A stretch of 13,625 nt of DNA from positions 8,412-22,036 of the forward strand of contig JAEMQE010000036.1 in the NCBI GenBank assembly GCA_022758945.1. The letters are read 5' to 3'. The number at the start of each line of letters is the position of its first letter. Within the stretch, counting starts at the first letter, position 1. The position numbers were made by a program, and so were the translations under genes. Source of the DNA: Lentimicrobium sp. (GTDB lineage: Bacteria; Bacteroidota; Bacteroidia; Flavobacteriales; Flavobacteriaceae). Shown here piece by piece: positions 6,911-13,625 of the stretch. Below the pieces are notes generated by a model. It saw nothing but the letters and a program-made list of their open reading frames with translations, did no database searches and had not been told where the DNA came from.

Positions 6911-6932
6911 AGGAATTCTATCCTAATAAACC

Positions 6933-6944
6933 TGATATTTATCA
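6933..6944. promoter_or_regulatory. Operator-like inverted repeat TGATA-N2-TATCA, site 1
   Basis: TGATATTTATCA is an inverted repeat with the same arms as site 2 at 7006-7017. It also fits the TGAT-N4-ATCA core of Crp/Fnr-family sites. Its centre (6938.5) falls at about -41.5 from the predicted pckA start, the class II activator position. Short AT-rich dyads arise by chance in such DNA, so the pairing with site 2 is the main support. Confidence 0.4.
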
Positions 6945-6962
6945 TAAAAAAAATAAATCTAC

Positions 6963-6974
6963 GAAAACGTTTTC
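6963..6974. promoter_or_regulatory. Perfect palindrome GAAAACGTTTTC, LacI-type operator candidate
   Basis: This 12-bp perfect palindrome has a central CG flanked by A/T arms, the general form of LacI-family operators. It lies between the two TGATA-N2-TATCA sites in the pckA/exporter divergent region, about 100 bp upstream of the pckA start codon. A regulator responding to sugar status would suit a gluconeogenic gene, but no regulator gene lies in the window. Confidence 0.35.
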
Positions 6975-7003
6975 TTTGTTTTCAAGGGTTCGCGAGGTTT
7001 ATT

Positions 7004-7019
7004 TATGATAATTATCATA
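7004..7019. promoter_or_regulatory. 16-bp perfect palindrome containing TGATA-N2-TATCA, site 2
   Basis: TATGATAATTATCATA is a perfect palindrome. Its core repeats the arms and spacing of site 1; the centres are 73 bp apart, close to seven helical turns, so both would face the same side of the DNA. It lies upstream of both divergent promoters, about 65 bp before the -7 element of the plus-strand gene. Confidence 0.42.
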
Positions 7020-7075
7020 TTAAACGAATAATAAATCACTAATTTTGACATAGAAAATATATCTACATTTAGTAT

Positions 7076-7083
7076 TATATTTG
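7076..7083 (+). promoter_or_regulatory. Predicted promoter -7 element of the exporter gene pair
   Basis: TATATTTG matches TAnnTTTG and would start transcription near 7089, about 25 nt before the ATG at 7114. A TTTG at 7044-7047 is 28 bases upstream, longer than the usual spacing, so the -33 assignment is uncertain. Confidence 0.45.
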
Positions 7084-7113
7084 AATGGTTGAAGATATTA
7101 TTTTATCATTGTA

Positions 7114-8487
7114 ATGCTAGATAAACCCTACAAGATGATTGAAGAAAGAAGAGCGCAAACAGTATTGAATTTACTTACTGAAATTGGCGAAATGATGATT
7201 ACTAGTGGTGCTCATACTGCAAGAATTATTCGTAATTTAGAAAGAATTGCTAAAGGTTTAGGGTATCATTGCGAGTTGGTTTTGACATATACCGGGATAG
7301 TAATATCTGTTTATAAACAAAATAAATTTAAAGCACATACACTTGCCAGAACAGTAAAGACAAAAGGTCTAAACTTTGAAACTATCTCAGAAATTAGTAT
7401 TTTATCTTGGGATGTGCTAGAAAATAATATTCCAATCCACGAAATCAAATCTACTTTAGAACAGATAAAATCAAAGAAAGTTTATTCGAATCTTCAACTA
7501 TATGCTTTTGCACCTTTTGCAAGCGTAGCTCTTTGTATGTTGTTTGATGGAGACTGGCTTCAATCCTTAATTGTTTACTTTTCTACTTTATTTGGTTACT
7601 ATGCCAGAAGAACTTTGATGCTTAAACATCACAACCACATATTTGCTTTTTTTATTGGGGCTACCATTTCTACTTTATTCATACATTTAATAGGTGTGGT
7701 TTTTAATATACAGATAAAGGAAGCCTTGGTTGTATCTGTATTATATCTTATTCCTGGAGCCGTAATGATTAATGCTTTTATCGATTATTTAGAAGGTTAT
7801 TTTGAATCGGGTACTGCTCGTTTTATTTATAGTTTTATGCTCGTTTTAATGATTGCTTTCGGTTTCTTTACATCGACTATGATATTTGATATGCAATTTA
7901 TCAAACAGTTTAATCTATTTGATTTTTCGTATTTACAAACACAGATAAAAGGAGCATTCGAACCCACAGGTTTTGGAATTGAAACTACTAAACTAATTTT
8001 TGGAGGAATAACTTCTTTAGGATTTGCGCTTATGTTTAACACACCTAAAAGAGCCTTATGGACAGTTTTTTTACTCGGTTCTGTTGGTTATCTTATCAAA
8101 TTTCTATTATTCCAGGAATTAGAAATGAATCTTATATTATCCATTTTTATTGCTTCTTGTTTTGTAGGGATTTCAGGAATGTATTTTGCTCATAGAACAC
8201 ATACTCCGCCTATTATCTTTATGATTCCAGCTGTAATCAATATGATTCCAGGCTTGATTAGTTATGAGTTTATGATGGGAATGATTGATTGGATTAGTGG
8301 CAGTAAAGGTCAAAAACCGTCTGTTGAAGAAGTTATTCAGACTTTTTCTTATGGAATTACTACCGTTTTCATTCTTTTTGCTCTTGCGTTTGGAGTTGCA
8401 TTCCCAATTATTGTCTTCAAATCCTATACTGTAAAAGGAAAAGATTTGAATGTATTAATCAAAAAGGTATTTAAAAGGAATGCCTAA
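7114..8487 (+). CDS. Threonine/serine exporter family protein (ThrE-like)
   Basis: This 457-residue membrane protein has the layout of one-piece ThrE exporters: a cytoplasmic N-terminal section (about 1-125) with GEMMITSGAHTARIIRNLERI followed by ELVLTYTGIVIS, then about ten hydrophobic segments from 127 to 435. The family's internal resemblance shows in two IPG motifs, LIPGAVMINAFIDYLEG (212-228) and MIPAVINMIPG (370-380). The first half corresponds to the DUF1212/ThrE domain and the last 150 residues to the ThrE_2 (DUF3815-like) part. Corynebacterium ThrE exports threonine and serine by proton-motive force; the substrate here is unproven. It is divergent from pckA and followed after 53 bp by a second transporter gene, probably in one transcript. 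Confidence 0.88.
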   Translation: MLDKPYKMIEERRAQTVLNLLTEIGEMMITSGAHTARIIRNLERIAKGLGYHCELVLTYTGIVISVYKQNKFKAHTLARTVKTKGLNFETISEISILSWDVLENNIPIHEIKSTLEQIKSKKVYSNLQLYAFAPFASVALCMLFDGDWLQSLIVYFSTLFGYYARRTLMLKHHNHIFAFFIGATISTLFIHLIGVVFNIQIKEALVVSVLYLIPGAVMINAFIDYLEGYFESGTARFIYSFMLVLMIAFGFFTSTMIFDMQFIKQFNLFDFSYLQTQIKGAFEPTGFGIETTKLIFGGITSLGFALMFNTPKRALWTVFLLGSVGYLIKFLLFQELEMNLILSIFIASCFVGISGMYFAHRTHTPPIIFMIPAVINMIPGLISYEFMMGMIDWISGSKGQKPSVEEVIQTFSYGITTVFILFALAFGVAFPIIVFKSYTVKGKDLNVLIKKVFKRNA

Positions 8488-8540
8488 AATGTGATTTTTT
8501 TTATTTTAATTTATACACTTAACTATTAAATTTCAATAAA

Positions 8541-10232
8541 ATGTTTGAATGGTTTAACACATTGTTTTCTCCGGTTGAAAATCCGGATATTACTCAGTCC
8601 TTAATTGTATTATTAATTGCCATAAGCGTTGGTTTCTTCGTCGGAAGAATTCGCATTGGGAGTGTTTCTCTGGGTGTTGCGGCGGTTATGTTTGTAGGTT
8701 TATTTTTAGGACATTATGGATACCGAATGGATGAAAGTATTCTGGTCTTTGTTCGGGATTTTGGTTTGATATTATTTGTTTATGGAATTGGAATTCAGGT
8801 TGGTCCCTCTTTCTTTTCCTCTTTCAAAAAAGATGGATTGTTATTTAATCTTCTAGCCGTTGGAACAGTACTTTTAGGCGGATTGATTACCTATTTCATT
8901 CATATAATTACCAAAATTGATATAGAAAATGCTGTTGGATTAATGTCTGGTTCCGTTACCAATACTCCAGGATTAGGAGCAGCAAAATCTACATTGCAAG
9001 AAATTCAAAATAAATTTCCTTCCAAAGTATTTAGCGACCCAACAATTGCCTATGCCATAACCTATCCGTTAGGTGTATTTGGAATTATAACAGCTATTAT
9101 TTTGTCTAAAATAGTATTGAAAATCAATTTTGCCAAAGAAAAATTTACTTGTAACGCTTCTACTGAAGGAAGTGAAATCATTATTCACGAAAAATGCAGA
9201 TTTACCAATGAGGATTTTTTTGGTAAAAGTATTTATGAAATTTTTAAAGAATTAGACGTACACGACATCATTATTTCTCGTCTAAAGAATAGTGGTTCAC
9301 AAGTAGTCTATTCACCCTCATTGGATACCAAAATCAATAAAAGAGACGTGATTATGGTGGTTGGTGTTCCCAAAAATGTGGAGCAATTTATAAAACAAGT
9401 TGGTAAAGTTTCAACCGATTTATTTATAGAATCTGAGCATGATGTTATCACAAAAAACATATTTGTAACTGAAAAAGCTGCCACTCACAAAACCTTGGCC
9501 GAATTAGATTTATATAATAAATTTAATCTAAAAGTTACCCGAGTTTTCCGTTCTGGTATGGAATTATTGGCACAACCAACACTAACCTTGAATTATGGTG
9601 ATAAATTAAGACTAGTAGGTAATAAAGATGCTATTTTAGAAGTTGAAAAATTTATTGGTAATTCTGAAAAAAGACTTTTAGAACCTGACTTTCTTTCTTT
9701 ATTTGGAGGATTGATTATTGGTATTATCGTAGGATCTATACCTATTTTTATTCCTTCATTGCCTGTGCCTTTAAAGCTGGGATTTGCTGCCGGACCTCTT
9801 TTAACCGCTTTGGTCATCAGTAGATATGGCGGAATTGGAATTATTCATTCTTATATCAACAATGGAGCGGTTCATTTTATGAAAGACTTAGGAATTTGTT
9901 TGTTTTTTGCTGCAGTCGGAATTCATGCAGGTGAGGCATTTTATGATAATTTCATCAAGTTTAATGGATGGCTTTGGATTTATTATGGTTGCTTTATCAC
10001 TTTTATTCCATTAATTTTACTCGTTTTAATTGGAAGATTAGTGTTTAAGTTAAATTTTTTCCAACTAGTAGGTATTATGAGTGGTTCTTATACTGATCCG
10101 GCTGCTTTGGCTTTTAGTACAAAATACCTTGATTCAGACATTCCAATACAGTCTTATGCCACTGTTTATCCAATGGTAACCATCTTTAGAATATTTATTG
10201 CACAACTGCTTATATTGCTATTTACGAGTTAG
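8541..10232 (+). CDS. AspT/YbjL/YidE-type putative transporter with two RCK_C-like domains
   Basis: This 563-residue inner-membrane protein is built as two membrane halves (about 18-195 and 383-562) around a cytoplasmic region. Each half carries the antiporter-repeat signature: GSVTNTPGLGAA at 137-148 and GSYTDPAALAF at 515-525. The central part (about 205-375) holds two TrkA_C/RCK_C-like domains, with DVIMVVGVPKNVEQF (269-283) and DKLRLVGNKDAILEVEKF (354-371) as the closing elements. Tetragenococcus AspT exchanges aspartate for alanine, and E. coli YbjL has been linked to glutamate export; substrate and direction here are unknown. RCK_C domains often sense small ligands. The neighbouring ThrE-like gene suggests a shared role in amino-acid export. 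A strong terminator follows 24 bp after the stop codon. Confidence 0.87.
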   Translation: MFEWFNTLFSPVENPDITQSLIVLLIAISVGFFVGRIRIGSVSLGVAAVMFVGLFLGHYGYRMDESILVFVRDFGLILFVYGIGIQVGPSFFSSFKKDGLLFNLLAVGTVLLGGLITYFIHIITKIDIENAVGLMSGSVTNTPGLGAAKSTLQEIQNKFPSKVFSDPTIAYAITYPLGVFGIITAIILSKIVLKINFAKEKFTCNASTEGSEIIIHEKCRFTNEDFFGKSIYEIFKELDVHDIIISRLKNSGSQVVYSPSLDTKINKRDVIMVVGVPKNVEQFIKQVGKVSTDLFIESEHDVITKNIFVTEKAATHKTLAELDLYNKFNLKVTRVFRSGMELLAQPTLTLNYGDKLRLVGNKDAILEVEKFIGNSEKRLLEPDFLSLFGGLIIGIIVGSIPIFIPSLPVPLKLGFAAGPLLTALVISRYGGIGIIHSYINNGAVHFMKDLGICLFFAAVGIHAGEAFYDNFIKFNGWLWIYYGCFITFIPLILLVLIGRLVFKLNFFQLVGIMSGSYTDPAALAFSTKYLDSDIPIQSYATVYPMVTIFRIFIAQLLILLFTS

Positions 10233-10256
10233 TGATTAAGTAATCAATTAATATTA

Positions 10257-10294
10257 AAAAAGAGAGGATGATTTAAAAATCATCCTCTCTTTTT
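10257..10294. terminator. Bidirectional intrinsic terminator between converging genes
   Basis: An 18-bp perfect stem (AAAAAGAGAGGATGATTT with its complement) surrounds a very short AA centre, so the real loop probably opens to six bases. A-rich and T-rich flanks give a U tract on both strands. It ends the plus-strand transporter transcript and the minus-strand metal operon, whose last stop codon is at 10323. Confidence 0.92.
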
Positions 10295-10322
10295 ACAAAA
10301 AATCATTAAAATTATACTGTAA

Positions 10323-10835
10323 TTAATCTTTATCTTCAGCTTCTCCCTTTTCTCCACTAGTAGTATTTTGCTCAATTCCTGCAGCTTGAACAGCATTAGG
10401 TCTGATTTCTGTATGACGAACTTCGCCACCTGTAGTTCCTGTTTGTTGTGCAAGAAATACTGCAACAGCTCCAATAATAACAGCCAAAAAGGAAACTAAT
10501 TTGGCTTTAGCATGTTTTTTAAAATTCAAGTACAAACCTGCAAGAGAAATTACTCCTAAAACATACAAAACAATTGCTAATTTTTCTGCCATTTCTTCAT
10601 GTTCGTGGATGATTTGTTTCCCCACAGAAGGCATGTCTTCAACCATTTCTTCAGCACCTTCTCCTGTTCCCATACTGAAAGCAGCAAAAATAGCAGCCAC
10701 AATAAATAGAACATAAGCGGTGTTTTTAACCGAATTATTTTTTAAAATTATTCCTGTAATTAAAATTCCCAGTCCAAGAATTGTCCCAATAATTGGAAAA
10801 TGGTTTACTACCATGTGTAAATGTGCTCCGTTCAT
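10323..10835 (-). CDS. Small membrane protein resembling DUF2231, last gene of the metal operon
   Basis: The protein has 170 residues and four predicted membrane segments (about 9-31, 38-55, 85-103, 113-131). The N-terminal HLHMVVNHFPIIG (5-17) and the TGTTGGEVRH stretch (132-141) after the last membrane segment resemble the DUF2231 family, some members of which have been compared with haem-binding b-type cytochromes. Conserved-looking histidines H5, H7, H12, H78, H80 and H141 could bind haem or metal; this is inference. The loop between segments 2 and 3 is acidic (GEGAEEMVEDMP then HEHEEM), and the C-terminal tail (145-170) is hydrophilic and low in complexity. It lies 43 bp after the VIT gene and ends before the bidirectional terminator. 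The exact function is not known to me. Confidence 0.75.
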   Translation of the reverse strand: MNGAHLHMVVNHFPIIGTILGLGILITGIILKNNSVKNTAYVLFIVAAIFAAFSMGTGEGAEEMVEDMPSVGKQIIHEHEEMAEKLAIVLYVLGVISLAGLYLNFKKHAKAKLVSFLAVIIGAVAVFLAQQTGTTGGEVRHTEIRPNAVQAAGIEQNTTSGEKGEAEDKD

Positions 10836-10878
10836 AATTTTTGTTTAAAGTTAAAAAGTTTAATGTTTCTATTTCTAG

Positions 10879-11997
10879 TTATCCTGCTAATGAAACGCCT
10901 ATTAAATGACCAATTCCATACGTAAATGCTGCTGCTATTAAACCGAAAGCAACTTGCCTCATTCCAGAGAATAGGATACTTTTACCTGTCAACAATGTAA
11001 TCGCTGCACCGATGCCAAAAAGACCAATAATACTGCTAACAATACTCAATAAAACCGCATTTTGTCCATCTAAAAATATAAATGGATATAACGGAATAAT
11101 AGCTCCGGTTGCAAAAAGCAAAAAGGAAGCAATGGCAGCTTCCCAAGCAGAGCCTCCTAATTCCTCTTTATCAATTCCTAATTCTTCGGTAATAATGGCA
11201 TCAATAGCGGTATCAGGATTTTCGAATGCTTTATCGGCCAGTTTTTGAGCTTCTTCAGCATTCATTCCTTTGGCCTGATACAGCAAAACCAATTCCTTTT
11301 TTTCTTCCTCGGGTGAAGCTTCCAGTTCTTCGGTTTCCAATTCAATTTGGCGTTGGTTTAATTCTCGGGAACTTTGTACCGAAAGCCATTCACCCAAGGC
11401 CATAGAAATTGCACCTGCTAAAAGTCCAGCAATACCAGTCAATAAAATTCCTTTGTTATCGACTGCTGCACCAGCAACTCCCATTACCAAACTCATATTT
11501 GAAAGCAATCCGTCACTTGACCCTAAAACAGCAGCTCGCAATGCATTTCCTCCAACAGATTTATGGCGACTTTCGAATTTGGACAATAATCCGCCTGAAA
11601 CATTCAACGCCGCATTATTGTTTACGGCTTCAATAATATTAAGGTGATTGTGTTCGAAACCATTAGGCTTCTCCCCTTTTTCGATTTTGTTTTTTATAGC
11701 GTTTACTGCAAATTGCTTTTCAATATTTGACAAACTGCTAATGATGGAATTGTATCCAAAAAGTTTACCTAATTTCAATTGAAATTTAGCTCTTGAAGAT
11801 GGCGGAGGCAGTTCGTGATTAGGTTCAAATTCCCTGACTTTATCCAGCATATGTTTAGCGTGGCCTTTTTCGATTTGGGCTAAACTTTGCAAAACACGAG
11901 TTAGGTTTTCGTCAGATTGTATGTTTGCAATGCTGTCATACAAAAATGCCGTATCGACTTCGGTTTGTAGTTGTCCTTTTAATTTTTTTAAATCCAT
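10879..11997 (-). CDS. Ferritin-like/VIT1 fusion protein (MbfA-type metal transporter)
   Basis: This 372-residue protein joins an N-terminal four-helix ferritin-like (erythrin) domain (about 1-125) to a C-terminal CCC1/VIT1 membrane domain (about 150-372). The ferritin-like part carries the full pattern of di-iron ligands: E13, E43xxH46, E93 and E115xxH118. The VIT part begins with GGNALRAAVLGSSDGLLSNMSLVMGVAGA, includes ALGEWLSVQSSREL, a charged cytoplasmic metal-binding segment rich in Glu (ELETEELEASPEEEKKEL), and three further membrane helices. Rhizobial MbfA, with the same architecture, exports iron and protects against peroxide; VIT proteins carry Fe or Mn. The ATG at 11997 leaves 13 bp after the adaptor gene; an ATG at 12024, overlapping it by 14 bp, would add nine residues. 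Residue numbers use 11997. It is co-directional with an RND efflux system. Confidence 0.87.
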   Translation of the reverse strand: MDLKKLKGQLQTEVDTAFLYDSIANIQSDENLTRVLQSLAQIEKGHAKHMLDKVREFEPNHELPPPSSRAKFQLKLGKLFGYNSIISSLSNIEKQFAVNAIKNKIEKGEKPNGFEHNHLNIIEAVNNNAALNVSGGLLSKFESRHKSVGGNALRAAVLGSSDGLLSNMSLVMGVAGAAVDNKGILLTGIAGLLAGAISMALGEWLSVQSSRELNQRQIELETEELEASPEEEKKELVLLYQAKGMNAEEAQKLADKAFENPDTAIDAIITEELGIDKEELGGSAWEAAIASFLLFATGAIIPLYPFIFLDGQNAVLLSIVSSIIGLFGIGAAITLLTGKSILFSGMRQVAFGLIAAAFTYGIGHLIGVSLAG

Positions 11998-12010
11998 AGA
12001 TAGTATTGTT

Positions 12011-13129
12011 TTATTCTGCGACATCAAAAACGCCCTTGGTCAGGATTTTTGAAGAAGCGTTAATTTGGTTACTAGGAATAATTTCAACTGCTTTTTCAGA
12101 CTTTTGGCCCACATTTACCGCCACTTTCTTGAATGAAAAAATGTTGTTTTTATTATTATCCAATAAAAGTACAAAATTTTTATTGTTTTCAGTAATTAAT
12201 GCTTCAGTAGGAATTGCCAATCCTTTCTTTGAATTGATTTTTATCTTGGCTTCAACAAACATTCCTGGGAGTAATTTTTGTTTGATGTTATCGGCTAAAT
12301 GTGCGTGAACATTGATAGTTCTATCATTTCCTTCGATCGATTTTCCTACTAAATGCACTTCGGCATCAAAAACTTCTTTGGTGGCTTCTGGCACGGTAAA
12401 ACTTATTTTTTGACCCATTTTTACTTTCAAAATATCCTTTTCAAAAACAGATAATTCTAAGTGTAAATCATTAGTATTGACAATTTCCAACATTACATCC
12501 GAAGGCGCAACTGGCATCCCAACATTGGCATTCATAATCACAATATCTCCCGAAATTGGCGCATAAATGGTCACAACCGAGGTCAATTTCCCCTTTTCGA
12601 CGTTACTTGGATTGATGTTCAATAATTGCAATTTTGCTCTCAAACTTTGATACATTCCCAATGCTTTTTTATAATCGCTTTCGGCTTTGAGGTAGTTTTT
12701 TTGTGAACTAATTTTCTCGTCGTAAAGTGTTTTTTGTCTCTCGAATTCTGATTTCAAGTATTTTATTTGCTCAGAAACTTCAAGATAATCTTTTTGTATA
12801 TCTAGGTATTCCGTGTTTTCTAAAGTTAAAAGTACTTGTCCTTTTGTCACTTTATCGCCAACCAAAAGTTGGGTCGATTTTACAAATCCGCCAATAAAAG
12901 AAGTTACTTGTGCCCTATTTTGAGGCGGAACATCAATTTTGCCTGAGGCTGCAATAGCAACATCAAAATCCTGTTCGATGGGACTTTCAATTTTCATTCC
13001 TGACGATTGAAATTGCTCGTTGGTAATGGTAATTAAGTTGTTATCTTTTTTTGGGTTTTCTTCGGTTTTAGACTCCTTACAAGCGAATAATAGTGAAGTT
13101 ATAGCGATGGTGTATATGATTTTTTTCAT
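12011..13129 (-). CDS. RND efflux periplasmic adaptor lipoprotein (CusB/CzcB/HlyD family)
   Basis: The 372-residue adaptor (membrane fusion protein) links an inner-membrane RND pump to a TolC-like channel. A lipoprotein signal peptide is visible: MKKIIYTIAITSLLFAC with lipobox LFAC, so C17 would be acylated. Next come a beta-barrel strand, a lipoyl half-motif (GGFVKSTQLLVGDKVTKGQVLLTLEN, about 80-105), an alpha-helical coiled hairpin (about 108-172), the second lipoyl half (TIYAPISGDIVIMNANVG, 187-204), a beta-barrel domain (about 220-300) and a membrane-proximal domain to 372. The gene pattern resembles heavy-metal CzcCBA/CusCBA systems, but no His/Met-rich metal site is evident, so the substrate is inferred. 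The ATG at 13129 gives a standard signal peptide; an ATG at 13138 would add MLP. The gap to the channel gene is 10 bp. Confidence 0.87.
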   Translation of the reverse strand: MKKIIYTIAITSLLFACKESKTEENPKKDNNLITITNEQFQSSGMKIESPIEQDFDVAIAASGKIDVPPQNRAQVTSFIGGFVKSTQLLVGDKVTKGQVLLTLENTEYLDIQKDYLEVSEQIKYLKSEFERQKTLYDEKISSQKNYLKAESDYKKALGMYQSLRAKLQLLNINPSNVEKGKLTSVVTIYAPISGDIVIMNANVGMPVAPSDVMLEIVNTNDLHLELSVFEKDILKVKMGQKISFTVPEATKEVFDAEVHLVGKSIEGNDRTINVHAHLADNIKQKLLPGMFVEAKIKINSKKGLAIPTEALITENNKNFVLLLDNNKNNIFSFKKVAVNVGQKSEKAVEIIPSNQINASSKILTKGVFDVAE

Positions 13130-13139
13130 TGGTAACATA

Positions 13140-13625
13140 TTAAAAATTGAGGTATTGTAAATCTAATTGGGTTTTGTTGAATTGCAAGACATTGTCTAAA
13201 TAATCGACTTGAATGGCCGTGGCGTTTTCTAAACTTAGAATGTATTGAAAGAAATCTATTTCGCCTTGTTGGTAACTTCTGTTTCCTACTTTGATGATTT
13301 CTTCCGAAAGTTTTTTCCCGTATTGGTTGTAATAATTGATAGCTTCCTGATATTTAGCCAATTCATTTATTTTTTGATTGATGTATTGGTCTATTTTTTG
13401 TTCTTCGTTTTGTTTTTGCTGCTCCCAAGATTGTAATTCCAATTGGGCTACTTTGGATTTGGCTTTGTTGCCAAAATAGAACAACGGGATTCCTACTCCA
13501 ACCTGAAAACCATATAAGGATTGCGATAATCCGCTGTTTTTACCTTGGAAATAATCCACATTTATATCAGGCAACCAATGTTGTTTTTGTAAACTAATTT
13601 GGTTTTTATAATTTTTGGTCACACT
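13140..13625 (-). CDS. C-terminal part of a TolC-family outer-membrane efflux protein, 5' end beyond the window
   Basis: Only the last 161 residues are in view. PDINVDYFQG and GFQVGVGIPLFYFGNKAKSKVA show the second TolC beta segment followed by the PLF turn into a long amphipathic helix (about 60-100 of the fragment) rich in Gln/Glu/Lys. The rest, KVGNRSYQQGEIDFFQYILSLENA to the end, is the second half of the helical barrel. The frame is open to the window edge without a start, so the true start is off the window. It could be a separate CusC/CzcC-type protein or, as I recall for many flavobacteria, the C-terminal extension of a CzcA/CusA RND pump. Either way it should form a tripartite exporter with the adaptor encoded 10 bp downstream. 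Confidence 0.82.
   Translation of the reverse strand, partial: SVTKNYKNQISLQKQHWLPDINVDYFQGKNSGLSQSLYGFQVGVGIPLFYFGNKAKSKVAQLELQSWEQQKQNEEQKIDQYINQKINELAKYQEAINYYNQYGKKLSEEIIKVGNRSYQQGEIDFFQYILSLENATAIQVDYLDNVLQFNKTQLDLQYLNF

Noticed and set aside
6986..7000. GC-rich patch GGGTTCGCGAGGTTT in the divergent region as a palindromic operator
   Set aside because: Only the six-base TCGCGA core is symmetric; the flanks are direct-repeat-like and not inverted.
8488..8540. A separate promoter for the AspT/YbjL-type gene
   Set aside because: No TAnnTTTG element is present in the 53-bp gap; co-transcription with the upstream exporter is simpler.
10280..10474. A 64-residue frame overlapping the DUF2231-like gene and the terminator
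   Set aside because: It begins inside another gene, runs into the terminator stem and encodes a Lys/Leu-rich sequence with no features.
12006..12308. A 100-residue open frame antisense to the adaptor gene
   Set aside because: The adaptor on the other strand has a lipobox and full domain order; the antisense frame is an unremarkable hydrophobic shadow.

Overview
The window looks like a piece of a Flavobacterium-type chromosome (phylum Bacteroidota). The evidence is AT-rich DNA, A-rich sequence rather than Shine-Dalgarno motifs before most starts, TAnnTTTG promoter elements, a HisB phosphatase/dehydratase fusion, and protein families and gene orders typical of flavobacteria. No rRNA, tRNA, CRISPR array, prophage or insertion sequence was recognised, and no stretch longer than 300 bases lacks a gene.

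Positions 1-5175 (minus strand) hold the first part of a histidine biosynthesis operon, read right to left: promoter, his leader peptide, attenuator, hisG, hisD, hisC, hisB, and hisH, which runs off the left edge. The leader encodes a 19-residue peptide with five His codons in six. It is followed by an RNA segment that can pair with the 5' arm of a strong intrinsic terminator, the layout expected of classic ribosome-mediated attenuation. Between hisB and hisH lie two inverted copies of a GC-rich 27-bp repeat. One copy touches the hisB stop codon, and the other lies in frame inside the 5' end of hisH and encodes part of an N-terminal extension.

Positions 5243-7113 hold pckA (ATP-type PEP carboxykinase, minus strand) and a 251-bp divergent intergenic region. 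That region carries promoter-like elements in both directions and three dyad-symmetric sites: two TGATAnnTATCA sites about seven helical turns apart and one GAAAACGTTTTC. This suggests regulated gluconeogenesis.

Positions 7114-10232 (plus strand) hold two integral-membrane transporter genes: a ThrE-type threonine/serine exporter homologue and an AspT/YbjL/YidE-type putative antiporter with two central RCK_C-like domains. A bidirectional terminator (10257-10294) separates them from the next block.

Positions 10323-13625 (minus strand) hold a tightly packed set, read right to left: the C-terminus of a TolC-like outer-membrane channel (free-standing or fused to a CzcA/CusA pump), an RND periplasmic adaptor lipoprotein, a ferritin-like/VIT1 fusion protein that keeps all expected di-iron ligands, and a small DUF2231-like membrane protein. 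Together they suggest a metal-export and detoxification operon.

The most interesting items are the his attenuator with three competing partners for one RNA segment, the repeat-derived N-terminus of HisH, the paired operator-like sites at pckA, and the linkage of an RND efflux system with a ferritin-VIT protein.
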